Of a stretch of DNA of 64,000 nucleotides, positions 26,201 through 36,998 are shown one piece after another. A model generated the notes under the pieces. That model saw only the letters and a list, made by a program, of their open reading frames with translations, was not told the DNA's origin and did no database searches. The stretch spans positions 5,505,858 through 5,569,857 of the forward strand of contig JARUPZ010000020.1 in assembly GCA_031213475.1 (NCBI GenBank), given 5' to 3'. The position numbers and the translations under genes are program-made. Source of the stretch: Nereocystis luetkeana (taxonomy: Eukaryota > Sar > Phaeophyceae > Laminariales > Laminariaceae). Positions within the stretch are counted from its first letter, which is position 1. Every line of letters starts with the position of its first letter.

Positions 26201-27225
26201 ACCTGCCACCGAAGCCGACCGCACCAGGACCAACCGCCTTATCGGTCCCGACACGGTCGGCTTCTCTCTCACACGACCCTGCGACGTCACGTCGCCACCC
26301 ACGCCGGACATCGGCTTGGATGGGCTCGTATCCCCCCCCTATATCGCCCAATCGCAACCACCCAGCCCCTTCCCCTCGCCACCGGCGGCTTCTTCGATTT
26401 TCGTCTCCTGGGACCGCGTCTGGAACACCCCGGCCCCTCTTCAACCCTCAACACCTTCGTCGAGCCTGTCTCTGCCCATAACGCCGTCGACGGAACGCCT
26501 CCGTACCTCGCGAAAATCGCCATGGACACCGGCGCTACTCCAGGATCGGCTTCCAGGCCGGCCGTCGTCTCCCCGTCATCCACCACTGGCGCCACGATCT
26601 CACCTCCTTCGAATCTGATATCTTCTCGGGCCCGTCATCGCGCCGCCGCCGCCGCCGCGGGAACCCCCCGTGCCGCAATCGACTATAGATTCGGACGTCG
26701 GCCATAATCTGCCGTTTCCAGGCTGTCTGCGTCCACTCGCCGAGCGTCGGCGCCATCAACCAAGGCCCAGACGAGGCTCGTCCAACTGGCATCGCCTTCA
26801 GCCACAGCCCCCGCACTACCTGCGCCGCCGACGCCTCGGACACCGATCCAGCCAACGCCGGCCCCTTCGAAAACGCCTATACCCCACCGACTCCATCACC
26901 GCCGGTCCCGCCCTCGGAGCCCGTCTTCGCGCCCGACGATGCCTCCCTCCTCCTCGCCCGCGTCGAGCGTTGCACTTACAGCAACTGGGCGCGAGAACAA
27001 CGCGTCAAGCCTTTGTAATCTGCCACCGTTCGCTTTATGTCCTTGGGGTCCCCCTCCTCGCCGCTGACCGACCTCCCTAGATTTCACCTTCTCGCCTAGG
27101 CGCCCGCCGCTTGCCGACGTCCTCGCCCCTGCCGCTAAAAGTACACTCCACCGCAAAGACGACGGTACCGCCCTTCTAGTGCAGCGACCGACCAACCTCC
27201 CGTCCGGAATCAGCCCCCGCAAGCA

Positions 27226-27350
27226 ATGTCTGCCTTGTCGGTGAAAACCCGACGTGCTCCGTCCCGACATTGCAGGGGTGGGAGGGTCTATGGTCATACG
27301 ACTACGGCCATGCATGAAATCGAGTACACCCCCCCCCCCCCCCCCCGCGT
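27226..27350 (-). repeat. G-tract element module A nested in the retroelement
   Basis: TCGGTGAAAACCCGACGTGC, the GACATTGCAGGGGTGGGAGG segment and GTACACCCCCCCC form an inverted module A with its C run, inserted where the integrase zinc-binding region would be expected. Confidence 0.7.
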
Positions 27351-27601
27351 CAGCCCCTCCCTCCCCGCGCATCTACGTCCCAACGCCGATGCACCCCAGG
27401 GGGGGCTGCACACATGCCACACTACGACTTATTTATCTACACGCGGGAGATACACGAACGGTTCGCGTGCTGGCACATTTCTTCTGGTAGATCGACATGG
27501 ACGTTTCCGCCAGCTGATTGATACTCCGCTGCCTCAAGTACCAGGCCCGCAAGACATCCCAACAGGCCATCCGCTGGCCCATCCTCTCCCTCCCTTAACC
27601 A

Positions 27602-28036
27602 AACAGCCCTGGCACCACCGGCAGCATGGGCTACTTCGGCCCCCTACCCCTCATACCACGCGGAAACGTCTACGTCCTACTCTTCACCGGCCGCTTCAGC
27701 CGCCGCACCGACATGTTTACCGTCGTAGCGGCTCAGTTCACGGCCGCCGGCACCACCAATAAATTTATCGACCAGCACATCACCCATTGGGGGTGCCCAG
27801 TGACACTCCTCTCCGACAACGGCCTACACTTTACCTCGGAGCTCGCCCGCGCCGTCTACGATCGCCTGGGCGTCAACAAAGTCAACACCAGCGCCTGCCA
27901 CGCCTGCACCAACGGCGGCGTCGAGCGCGTCAACCACGTTTTGGCCCCAAGATGGTATCCCTGGTCGGGAATTAACAGCAAGCCGATTGGGACGTGCTGC
28001 TGCCACGCGTCTCGTCGGCCAATAACAACTCAGTGA
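27602..28036 (+). pseudogene. Ty3/Gypsy integrase catalytic core remnant
   Basis: One open frame of about 136 codons contains GPLPLIPRGNVYVLLFTGRF, PVTLLSDNGLHFTSEL and CTNGGVERVNHV, the integrase core with the second Asp (SDNG) and the Glu (GGVERVNH). The position where the first catalytic Asp is expected, just before YFGPLP, is GGC (Gly) at 27629-27631. A frameshift follows at about 27950, and the rest reads in another frame to 28200. Confidence 0.85.
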
Positions 28037-28269
28037 ACGCCGCTACAAGCCGTGCGCCCAAGGAGACACACATAGGCCGCGTCCCCCGCTTCCCGCCCCC
28101 CATCTTCGAACCCGACAACATCGGCGATCATCAGAGACCGCCGCGCGACCATCTTACCTACATCGTCCTCGCCACCGACCGCCAACAACGCGCCTGCTCC
28201 CTTCGTTCGCGGAGCTCTACCGCATCGCTACCCTCGTGTCTACAACGCCGGAAGTCCCGCATCATGGCC

Positions 28270-29361
28270 GCCCTCTCAGCCTCTCCTCCTTTCACCGTAG
28301 GTGGCTGGACCTGGGTCTACAACCCTTGCCTCCACTATCCGCCAGGGCGCCCGAAAGGACACTGACGCAACCGTGTTGAAGACAAAGCTATCCCTTAACT
28401 GGAGTAAGGCCTTCAAGATTCTCGACGCGGGCCCGGCGCCCGCCTCCGACACCCCCGACAACCGCCCCCTGCACGACAAGCTACTTACTCTTCCTCGACC
28501 TCTAACTTCCGACCTCCCCGAACGGAGCTCCCAAGCCCCGCGTCTCCGCCAAGCGATGCGAGCCTTGCCGGAGCCCCGACGACAGCACCGACCTCCCCAA
28601 ATACCTGCCTGTGGGCGTCATAGCCTGTGTCCTCACCACCTCAACCGGCCAAGTCTCCACCCTACCACGTAGTCGTCGACGATGCCTCATCGCCGCTAGA
28701 GCGCCTCGAGGTCGAGCGTATCACCGGCCACCAGCTCTTACGCGGCCGCAGTGGCGCTATCGTCGTCCTGCACAAGACTCGCTGGGCCAGACGTCTCAGC
28801 CCCTCTTGGGAACGTGGGCGCTCGACCTCCAACACTCCCGACGCCACAGCCTTCTCTACTGGTCCGCCGGAAAGCCGGCGCAACACAGACAGACAAATCG
28901 CCTCTACAGACAAAACGCGCATAGGCGTCGGGCACCGGGAGCTCTCAAGATCGGCCTTCCCTCGCCCCCCGGCTACTTCCTGCGCTCCCGCGACCTCTGG
29001 CTCCGCAACTCCAACACAGACATCCCCCCCCCTCGGGACCCACGTCTGGCACGAGGCGCGCGACGACCTCTGGTGGCTGGGTAAGATTACCCGCCGCGCG
29101 CCCCCGGACCCCTCTCCGGACGCCTCTTTGGACAGCCCCTCAGATACGTCCCCGGACGGCTCCCACATTCACTCGTTTCCTGGACGACCGCGGCCCTATC
29201 GAGATCGACCTGTAGCCTGCCCGCTACACTACCGCCCGGAACGCCATATCTCCGGCTCCTGGTGTTTGCGGCGCCACCGGACTGGAAACCTAGCCCGTGG
29301 GGTACTGCGGAGCGCGGATGCACCCCGAAGAGCCCCCGCCGTTTCCGCCCCGCCCCCCTAG
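28270..29361 (+). pseudogene. Integrase C-terminal region: GPF-like, chromodomain, possible Tudor-like module
   Basis: KTKLSLNWSKAFKILDAGP near 28380 is a degenerate GPY/F module. From 28693 LERLEVERITGHQLL, then SGAIVVLHKTRW and LSPSWERG form a chromodomain-like stretch. Further on, LGTHVWHEARDDLWWLGKI near 29035 looks like a Tudor/PWWP-type barrel strand. The long frame 28627-29361 is open, but homologous segments shift frame near 29180. The chromodomain reading is fairly good; the Tudor-like reading is a guess from the aromatic pattern. Confidence 0.6.
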
Positions 29362-29897
29362 TTAGCCTTCATTTTCCTGGCGTATCCGGTTCTACATAGT
29401 CTTCCCTACCACGACAGAGAGTGCTTCTCCCGTGTGATAGTTTAGTTATTCCGGGCTAGTCTTCAACCACTGTGGCCGTAGTTACCTTTTTGGGCTTTGT
29501 TCCCCGCCTAGTCTATTTCAGGTAGTCGTATCACCGCCTTGGGATCCTAGTAGAGCGATCATGCTTTGCTGGAGCCCACCACAAGAATTGGTGATACTAT
29601 ATACGCCTCCGGGCGTCATTGAGGTTCACTCAGATTCGTCTTCCGAGTTTCTGTTCCTGGAGTTTCTTCCGACCCACCCCTGGTATCACAGCCCCCCGCC
29701 TTACTGCCGGGCCATGACAATGCCCAATTTTAGCTCCTCCTGTGTTTTTTCCTTTCTAGTACCCTCTGGGGTCTCTCCGTTGCCTCGTTCCCCTTACGAG
29801 GCCACCGAACCACCTCACTGCCATCCCCACGGTTGGCGTCCCCTCCGTTACGTTCGCACTATAGCAGTGCGTGGATTACAGTCGACCCTCCTTTCCG

Positions 29898-29928
<31 letters not shown>

Positions 29929-30183
29929 CATCTATCACGTTCTGCCTTCGTGTTTCCAACACGTACCCTACGCGTTCTCCTGCTTCGTGGCGGACGATCC
30001 GGCTACGATGTAGCCCACCGTAAGTAGGATATCGGCACGCCAAGCCGTAGGGACACACCCTGTTGTCTACGTCGGACTAGACACCTTGGGCCCTTCCCGT
30101 CCGAGCGGCTTATTGACGATCTCTTGGGCGTATTCATTCTGGTTGAAGCCACCCTGCTCCGTCTGCTGGTGTTGTTCCCGCTA
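29362..30183. other. Intergenic; possible retroelement flank
   Basis: No coding signal. A (GTT)n run lies at 29898-29929. This may include the remnant untranslated tail of the retroelement. Confidence 0.5.
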
Positions 30184-30298
30184 CTATTACGGGAGACCCT
30201 AGTAAATAGGACCAAATACTGTTGCGTAGTAAAAACAGGTAAATGTATAGGTTTTTGCGTGTATCGTAGGTCCTTCGTATTTACTACGGCCCCCCGTG
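30184..30298. repeat. TA-MITE
   Basis: TATTACGGGAGACCCTAGTA to CTACGGCCCCCCGT, with an extra TTCG before TATTTACT. Confidence 0.8.
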
Positions 30299-30979
30299 GA
30301 AGCTCGCCATTCCAGAGTGGAACATTGTTCGCTCGCCTCACAGGCCCTGGTATGTCCCCTGGCCATAGTCCCAGGAACGTTCTTGACGGTTTCTGTCGTG
30401 CCTCTTCCGCCTTCTGCACTTCGTGTGGTGTTCCCGTTCGCGTGCCTTCATCGTATTCGCCATGGTTCGATAACCGGCCCTGCTCTCGTGTACCCCCGGG
30501 CCCGACAAGGCCCCGGGCTTATGAGCCCTTATGCACTAGGCTATGACCCGTTCTACGATAGAGGTAGCACATTTCCCGCCATTTCGTTTCTGAAAGACGC
30601 CGTTCCTTTACCCCATATCGTCGGAATGTCAAAATCTTGATTTCCAAACAAAAAAAAACGTTTTGTAGACTCGGGCCACGGGGATTATTCGCCGCGCGAT
30701 GCATTTTGATTTTTGCTGAAGTCAGTTTTCGGGTGAGGTATGGAGCTCCTTAAGGTCAAGTGAGGAGCCTCAGATAAATTTAGGGTGAACCTCTGTCGTA
30801 GAACGCCTCCTGCACCCTATTAAGTTCCGCCTTCTTTTTCTGCATTGTCTTGGTATTTCTTTTGCCTACATTTCGGGTTTTCTACATCCATCCTTCTTCT
30901 GCGCTGGTCCTACTGTAGTAGTGTTTTTTGCTGCCTTTATCTCCATCCCTGTTTTTTTTTCTGTTTACGGTTTCGGCCT

Positions 30980-31007
30980 CTTATTATTATTGTTATTGTT
31001 ATTATTA

Positions 31008-31047
<40 letters not shown>

Positions 31048-31050
31048 GCT
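30980..31050. repeat. (ATT)n microsatellite
   Basis: About 22 ATT/GTT units followed by ATGCTCACC. Confidence 0.9.
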
Positions 31051-31970
31051 CACCATCCGACAATCAATGTGTAGTGTTGTTCTAAAAAAAAAGACTAGCG
31101 GAAAGTGAAGAACTCTCCAGAACAAAAAGCGCGGCGGTGTCATACGACCCTTGTTCAGCGGGTGTTTCTGACAACAAAAAGGTCTGTGACACCTATTAGG
31201 CCTCACTACGATGTGCGGGCTAATCTATAGCCTCATTTTGTCGTTTTGAATAGCCGCATCTTCGACCTCCCTTTCCGGTATTTTCGGAGGATCTCCGTTG
31301 TCAACCATCGACCGTCGCGTTGTCTGCATATACGACTATCCAGGGTGGGCTAATTAATGTGAGATGGTGTAGTGTATCGGACTAAAGAAGTGGTTACGAG
31401 ATAGCCCGTAGTATCAAAGCCTGTAACACCCGAAGTTTACTCTCGTGCTCCGAAGTTTCCCTTCGTAAAATAAGAATCGAAGTCCTGAATACCGGGTATT
31501 CCTGGGGCTCCGAAGTTTCTCTCGGTATAGATGTGTTAGGCAGTACTACCAAGTAAGGCATCCGTGAGGACACACGGAAAGTTCCTATTAATAGGACAGA
31601 CCTCCCTTATTAAAGACAAGATTGCCTGTATATTTGGGTTTTTTTAGTAGGTCACAGAAATATCCTAGGGTTTGACTACTCTCTTGGTTGGGATCGCCGA
31701 TAGGAGAAGAGGAGACCAGCACCCGAGGAAAGGTCCTTGGGCAAGTGTCTTTACTCGCCTAGAGGGATAATAAAGGGCGACAGAGTGGGTTAGATACCTA
31801 GAAGAGTCGAGCCCCAACCGAATCACTCTCAAAACTGCTCCCCCTACTTCTCATCATACAGAGGAATAAGACGACAACAAAGAAAGAAGTGTCACGAACA
31901 ACGAAGGAAACTGCCTTGCGAGCCAGTTCCTGCATTTCATTTCCCTTAACTCTACCCCCAGGCTCTTCTA

Positions 31971-32001
31971 CACAGACAGGCAGACAGACGGACGGACAGC
32001 C

Positions 32002-32036
<35 letters not shown>

Positions 32037-32086
32037 TAGACGGGCAGACAGACGGACAGACGGACAGACGGACAGACAGACAGACT

Positions 32087-32134
<48 letters not shown>
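31971..32134. repeat. (GACA)n microsatellite
   Basis: About 40 units of GACA with GACG variants. Long ORFs across it are repeats of one tetramer, not genes. Confidence 0.95.
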
Positions 32135-32314
32135 CCGAAATAACAATGCGCACACGAAGGAGTGCATGCATGCGTATCTATGTACGGAAACCAGGCGAAA
32201 ACACCGAGGTTTGGTTGGAAATCTGGTGGCGCGCCTGCTGGCGGTGTGACGTATGGGCATCATTTGCGTTTAGTTTGTCAACCGCCGAGTGACGTGGATG
32301 TATCTGGTAAGTAT

Positions 32315-32466
32315 AGCAATGGTCCCTCTACAGTATAGTGCCGGCATGATATGCGCCAGCCAACAACACTAATTACTCCGCAAATTGCCACTCTGATTAT
32401 TCCCATCTATGCCAACTATGTCAAGCGAACTCACAGCCGGCAGCCGACACTCGAAAGAGAGACCAC
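32315..32466. repeat. GGTCCCTCT-type MITE copy, diverged
   Basis: ATGGTCCCTCTACAGTATAG begins it and AAGAGAGACCACTA ends it; internal GCGCCAGCC and GCCGGCA resemble the family. Confidence 0.45.
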
Positions 32467-32852
32467 TACGACTGATGTGCTGCAGGTATGCCGGACACAC
32501 ATTTTTGTGTATACATATTGACGTGTGTTTTCGTGAATGCTTTGCCCTCTCTTTCTCTACCAATCTGGTCGTAAATATAAGGAACGCTTAGTAATAATAT
32601 TAGTGTAAAAACTGCCCTTATATTCCCGCTCAGAGTGTGATATGATATACCAGAGGTACCTGGTACTTCGACGATTACAGACAAAAATACAGGTCTCCTG
32701 TGGGGGGCCGCAAGTTTGAGCCCCTACATGTGCAAGTCCCCTCCTCTTTCAAAGTCTTGCCGAGGCTACTTACTGCTTGCTTGCTCTAAAATTGATTTGC
32801 ATGTACATAATGGAGTAGTAGGCTTATTTACTTGGCAGCTTGCGCCGTCACG

Positions 32853-33100
32853 AGTAGGTTTAGCAATCTGGGAGAAGGGATCTTTAGGGATGTTTTTGAC
32901 TTGAAAAATGCGTAGCGTGGTCTGCACTTACTTAGGAATCGTCGTCCGCAACAAACAGAGAAATTTCCTCGTTCGCTGCAGACGCGACTAGAGTCAGGGG
33001 TTTCGGGTTGGGTCTTCGCCCGTACCTTGATCCCAACAGGAACCCAAACACCTGAACAGCCTCTACCAACCTAAAGATCCCTTCTCCCAGATTGAGGTGA
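32853..33100. repeat. TIR element with 24-bp perfect ends
   Basis: AATCTGGGAGAAGGGATCTT at 32865 is exactly inverted at AAGATCCCTTCTCCCAGATT ending 33093 (24 bp in all). The ~230-bp element includes GGGTTGGGTCTTCGCCCGTA and CTAGAGTCAGGGGTTTCG. Two related copies lie at 34860-35090 and 35093-35354 in the opposite orientation. Confidence 0.85.
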
Positions 33101-33313
33101 GGTTGTTGAAGGTCCTCACCGCCACAGCAGTTAAACTGTTGCCAGTTTTTTTGTTGGTTGAATGCCATTTATTTTTGCTGTCTATTTGATGATACCACAT
33201 CAGGTGCTGCCCCGACAAGTTTCAGCTTTCTTTGCCATTGATCGGTGTTGCTACCCCGACAACTTTCAGCTTATTATTTGTCGTTGACCGGCACACACGT
33301 ACGTGTTGGTGTG

Positions 33314-33425
33314 CTATTGCGGAGGACCATAGTTAATAGGATCTACGGTATACACAAACACCTACCTGGTATATATTTCATCATTTTTACTATTACGGGG
33401 GGCCATAGTTAATAGGACCTATCCC
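33314..33425. repeat. TA-MITE left half with nested second MITE start
   Basis: A left half runs from TATTGCGGAGGACCATAGTT to ATTTTTACTA, where a second copy starts (TTACGGGGGGCCATAGTTAA) and is itself cut off. It carries the CCTGG-TA insertion at 33363-33371. Confidence 0.8.
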
Positions 33426-33430
33426 ACACG

Positions 33431-33735
33431 GTCGCCCCGGTGGTTCAGGTGGTTAACCTTGAATTCTACTTGTGTTTGAGTCCTGGGTTCGAGCCCCAGG
33501 TGGGTCGGACATTTGACTTTATTTGCAAAAATAAATAAAAAAGGGATTCAATTGTTGAGAGCGCCTTGCAGCGTGGGTAGGCACAATTCGATGCGAGTCG
33601 ACGAGGGAAGAAAAGGCTGAAATAAATCTGCTCGCGATAAAAATGAAGGCACGTACCGTAGCGGGAAGGGGGTAGAAGAGCCTGCTATGTGACCCCGGAT
33701 CTGAGTTTCAGGTTGGAAGGAGAGAAAGAAAGAAG
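33431..33735 (+). repeat. SINE family B, full-length candidate
   Basis: A tRNA-like head GTCGCCCCGGTGGTTCAGG has an intact T-arm (CTGGG-TTCGAGC-CCCAG), so a box B promoter is present. The core ATTCGATGCGAGTCGACGAG and tail GAAGGCACGTACCGTAGCGG follow, ending in an A/G-rich tail. RNA polymerase III transcription is inferred from the boxes. It is inserted beside a TA-MITE copy. Confidence 0.8.
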
Positions 33736-33762
33736 ATGTGCGAAGATAATGAATGGGATGAG

Positions 33763-33806
<44 letters not shown>
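33763..33806. repeat. (AT)n microsatellite
   Basis: About 22 AT units between SINE B and the next TA-MITE copy. Confidence 0.95.
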
Positions 33807-33809
<3 letters not shown>

Positions 33810-33972
33810 ATAGGACCTACGGTATACATAAACACCTACCTGGTATATATTTAATCATTTTTACTATTGCGGGGGACCATAGTTAATAGGACCTATGGTA
33901 TACATAAGAAACTATATATCTAACCATTTTTACTAACAATATTTGGTCATATTAACTATGGTCCCCCGTAAC
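33806..33972. repeat. Nested TA-MITEs
   Basis: A left-arm fragment (AGTTAATAGGACCTACGG to TTTTTACTA) is followed by a complete copy 33868-33972 (TTGCGGGGGACCATAGTTAA to ATGGTCCCCCGTAA). The fragment repeats the layout of 33314-33392, including its CCTGG-TA insertion. Confidence 0.8.
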
Positions 33973-34073
33973 ACAATTTGTTGACACTTCGTGCCACGGT
34001 CGTGTACTTCTTCTTCTACTTTGTTCCGTCCCATTATTGACGATGTTCGCTCTTCTTGCTCCTGCCTCCTCCT

Positions 34074-34140
34074 ACTATTACGGGGGGCCATAGCAAATAG
34101 GGCCTTTGTTGTTTGTTGTTGTTGCTGTTGTTGTTGTTGT
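34074..34140. repeat. TA-MITE left end fused to (GTT)n
   Basis: TATTACGGGGGGCCATAGCA is truncated after AGGGCC and runs into about ten GTT units. Confidence 0.75.
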
Positions 34141-34855
34141 TCTCACATTAACTCACAATACAATGCAGTCCGTGGTCGCAGGACAGGCTCCAATAACTCT
34201 GGCGTGGAAGAAATACCTCGGTAGTAAAACAGAGGTAAAAACAAAAAACAAGCATACGCGCTCCACCGCTGCAGACACCAGGGAAGCAAAAAGGAGACTA
34301 TTGATAGCAGACAAAAACCTGAAAAAAAAAGAAGATGAAGCGAAGCAAAAAAAACAAAACAAAAACAGAAGCAGATAGCAAAAAAACGCAAAAAAGGCAA
34401 AACGGACCATACTAACAGAGACACAAAGAGGTACAAACGGGAACGAAAGAAAGATGAAAAAAAGAAGGGCAAAAAAAGCTATAATCACGGGCGGGGGGGA
34501 AAGAAAATACGAAAGGCAGGCACTGAAGCATACAGACACGCAAAGTTGCCCAGGTGGCACCATGCTAGTTACTTGGGTCCCAAAGAAGGGAGTGCATCAT
34601 GACGATGATGGCCATAACCAGGCTTCAGTCTGTTGGGCAGACCGCCTCCCCCCCCTCCCCCCCCCCCATTCCCCCTCGTCCCCCTTTCGCCCCCCCCCTC
34701 TTCCCTGCCATTCTGCGCACTCGCGTTGGCGTCAACGGCTGTGGTCGTTGTTGCAGCTATTCTATGCCGTTCTGCCGATGCCTCCTTCTCATCTGTATGC
34801 CGCCCCTTCCTCGACCCGTCGGAACCATCTGCCGGCTTACGGTACGAGGACCTTT
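34141..34855. other. Intergenic, no gene recognised
   Basis: A-rich then C-rich DNA. Frames on both strands are low-complexity (Phe/Leu-rich or Pro-rich) and carry no family motif. Confidence 0.6.
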
Positions 34856-34859
34856 ACCA

Positions 34860-35090
34860 GTCTGGGAGAAGGGATCTTTAGGTTGGTAGGCTGCTAAGGG
34901 GTTTTGGTTCCTGGTGGGATCAAGGTACGGGCGAAGACCCAACCCAACCCCTGACTCTAGCCGCGTCTGCATCGAACGAGGAAATTGCTCAGTTGCGGAC
35001 GACGATTCCTCTAAGTGCAGACCACGCTACGCATTTTTCAGGTCAAACACATCCCTAAAGATCCCTTCTCCCAGATTGCTAAACCTACTT
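34860..35090. repeat. TIR element copy 2
   Basis: GTCTGGGAGAAGGGATCTTT at the left and AAGATCCCTTCTCCCAGATT ending 35076 at the right enclose GTACGGGCGAAGACCCAACC and GCGGACGACGATTCC, as in the element at 32853. Confidence 0.85.
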
Positions 35091-35092
35091 TG

Positions 35093-35354
35093 GGGTCAAG
35101 GTACGGGCGAAGACCCAACCCAACCCCTGACTCTAACCCTAACCCTAACCCTAACCCTAACCCTAACCCCAAAACCCTAACCGCAGCCAAAACGGGCCAA
35201 AACTCGCCATAAACGCGGCTGCGCCGCGTTTGCATCGAACCAGGAAATTTCTCACTTGCGGACGACGATTCCGAAATAAATGCAGACCACGCTACACATT
35301 TTTCAAGTCAAAAACATCCCTGAAGATCCCTTCTCCCAGAGTGCTAAACCCACT
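35093..35354. repeat. TIR element copy 3 with telomere-like insert
   Basis: It restarts at GGGTCAAGGTACGGGCGAAG and ends AAGATCCCTTCTCCCAGAGT without its left TIR. Between CCTGACTCTA and the GCGTTTGCATCG segment it carries (CCCTAA)n and a GCGGCTGCGCCGC hairpin that copies 1 and 2 lack. Confidence 0.8.
35133..35182. repeat. Interstitial telomere-like (CCCTAA)n
   Basis: CTAACCCTAACCCTAACCCT continues for about five units, then a degenerate CCCCAAAACCCTAACC, inside TIR element copy 3. Confidence 0.9.
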
Positions 35355-35731
35355 CCTTACAAGTCGTACTAAAAAAGAGACGAGCGGGCCAGTGCCCAAA
35401 AAAAGCTTGCCTCGGAAGGGGGAGGAGCTCCTTCTTTTTTCTGAGGCAACCCTTTTCGCGTCATGAGGAGAGAGAGCCCTCCTTGCTCAAAAAAAGATGA
35501 CACATACATACGTGCAATCAATCCCATGGGCTGTATACACACTTTTCTTTTTTTTTTCCCTGTTTTTTTTTTTTCTCTATCATCCCATAAAATGTTCCTC
35601 GCCCTACGTGTATACTGTCCCGCTCCCTCCCTCCCACAGTAGTAATTCACTCCAGGGCCACATACATACATACATACCCTGGTATATTAATGTTTTCAGC
35701 GGGCTCTCCTTCATTTTTAACTGTACAACGG

Positions 35732-36117
35732 CGGCGTCCCTGGTGGATACTGAGCATACAAAGCTCAAGTCAAAACTGGCTTGGTAGGTGGTCCGCGTGC
35801 CTATCAAGATCAATTTCGTGGGTTCAAGTCTCACCGAGTGCATGCTCGTACGAGTAGGGGCTTTTTCTTGCTTAAAAAAAAAAGATTAGCGGAAAGCGCG
35901 AGAATAGCGTGTGAGTTAGCTACATCCGATGAGAATCGACGAGCAGTGCGAAATTCTGAATGCTGAATAAACCCTATGCGCGACAAAAAATAAAAAGGCG
36001 CCTACCGGGGGGCAGAAAAAAGGGTAGACACCTGTGACCACGGCTTGTCCAGAAGCTCGTTGAGGGTAAAAACCTCCTACTACGCGAGTGAGGCTGGGCA
36101 GTAAAAGTGACGATTAA
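35732..36117 (+). repeat. SINE family A copy 1, head interrupted
   Basis: Starts CGGCGTCCCTGGTGG, is broken by about 31 bases (35747-35777), then resumes TGGCTTGGTAGGTGGTCCGC with box B GGGTTCAAGTCTCACC. The tail has GCGGAAAGCGCGAGA, CGACGAGCAGTG, CACCTGTGACCACGGCTTGT and ends in poly(A). The box A region is split in this copy. Confidence 0.85.
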
Positions 36118-36214
36118 AAAAAAAAAAAAAACGAAAAACGAAAAACGAAAAATACGGGGGAAACGAAACATGAATAGCATCCCGACGATGTTGGGTAGTA
36201 TTTCCTCCTCAATG

Positions 36215-36545
36215 CTCCCAAACCCTTAAATTTATTGCTGCGGCAGTCCCGATGAACAGGTCAAATTCCGACTATTAAATATTTTTGTCCCCAAAACGGG
36301 ACCGCACAGCTACCAGTTCAGAGTCCCGTTTTTGGGGCAATCTCTACTCGTACTTGATTGGGAATTTTCGCGGTTCGTCCACAAAAACGGGACTGCAGTC
36401 CCAAAAGGGGAAGGGCGCCCCGCCGTCAGTCAGGACTGCACAGTCGGTCCCGTTTTGGGGACAAACCGGGTAAATTCGACGCAGTTTGTCTTCGGCTCTA
36501 TGGCCCCCCATGTCTGTCCCGTTTTTGGGGGCAAACTACTACTAC
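36215..36545. repeat. Cluster of rearranged TTAA hairpin MITE pieces
   Basis: At least three overlapping fragments with ACGGGACTGCAGTCCCAAAA, GTCCCGTTTTGGGGACAAAC and similar arms, none complete. Confidence 0.7.
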
Positions 36546-36671
36546 GGGGGACCATAGTAACTAGGACCAAATATCATTACTAAAAATCGGTAAATATATA
36601 CCTGGTGGTAGTTTTTAGTGAGTACCGTAGGTCCTACCTGGTACCTGGTATTTAATACGGCCCCCCGTAAT
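36540..36671. repeat. TA-MITE with three CCTGG insertions
   Basis: TACTACGGGGGACCATAGTA to TACGGCCCCCCGTAATA. The centre has TACCTGGTGGTA and the right arm carries a tandem double TACCTGGTACCTGGTA at 36635-36650. Confidence 0.85.
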
Positions 36672-36737
36672 ATAGATAGGTTGATGTGGTTTGTACCCAA
36701 AGCGGGACTGCAGAACAGTTTTCCGTCTGACCGCGCC

Positions 36738-36858
36738 TTAACCCCTGTGGCCGTTTTAGGTTAGGGCTGCAGTCCCGTTTATGGTACCAACCACTCAAAT
36801 TCCAAGTATTAATAGTTTTTCCCCGAAAAACGGGACTGCGGTCCCAAAAGGGTTTTAA
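36738..36858. repeat. TTAA hairpin MITE, expanded
   Basis: TTAACCCCTGTGGCCGTTTT to GTCCCAAAAGGGTTTTAA, with internal insertions including TTAATA in the loop arm. Confidence 0.75.
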
Positions 36859-36998
36859 CAAGACAGGTCGACGATACTGTACGTAGGCGGTAGGTGATTT
36901 CATTAGGGCGCGAATGAACGAGAACGAAAACAAAAACAAGAAGAAAAAAAAAATCCTTCCTTATTCTCCTCCGTCTATTAATCGCGTGAGATAAGCTA

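Larger units (their letters stand above)
25560..29361 (+). mobile_element. Decayed Ty3/Gypsy (chromovirus-like) pol remnant
   Basis: Pieces of reverse transcriptase-RNase H, integrase core and a C-terminal chromodomain follow one another on the plus strand, but frameshifts and stops break every domain. A G-tract element is nested at about 27222-27350. No gag, no protease, no primer site and no convincing LTR pair were found, so the ends are approximate. It lies in the intergenic region between the convergent genes. The broken frames say it is no longer able to move by itself. Confidence 0.85.

Noticed and set aside
31422..31900. Solo LTR starting TGTAACACCCGAAG
   Set aside because: The start is LTR-like, but no second copy, primer site, polypurine tract or clear CA end with target duplication could be found.
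31889..32263. DRQTDRQT and SVCLSVCL repeat proteins
   Set aside because: (GACA)n microsatellite read in both directions.
33431..33510. Genuine tRNA gene
   Set aside because: The T-arm is perfect, but the acceptor and anticodon stems do not pair and a SINE body follows; called a SINE head instead. The same holds at 54240 and 63234.
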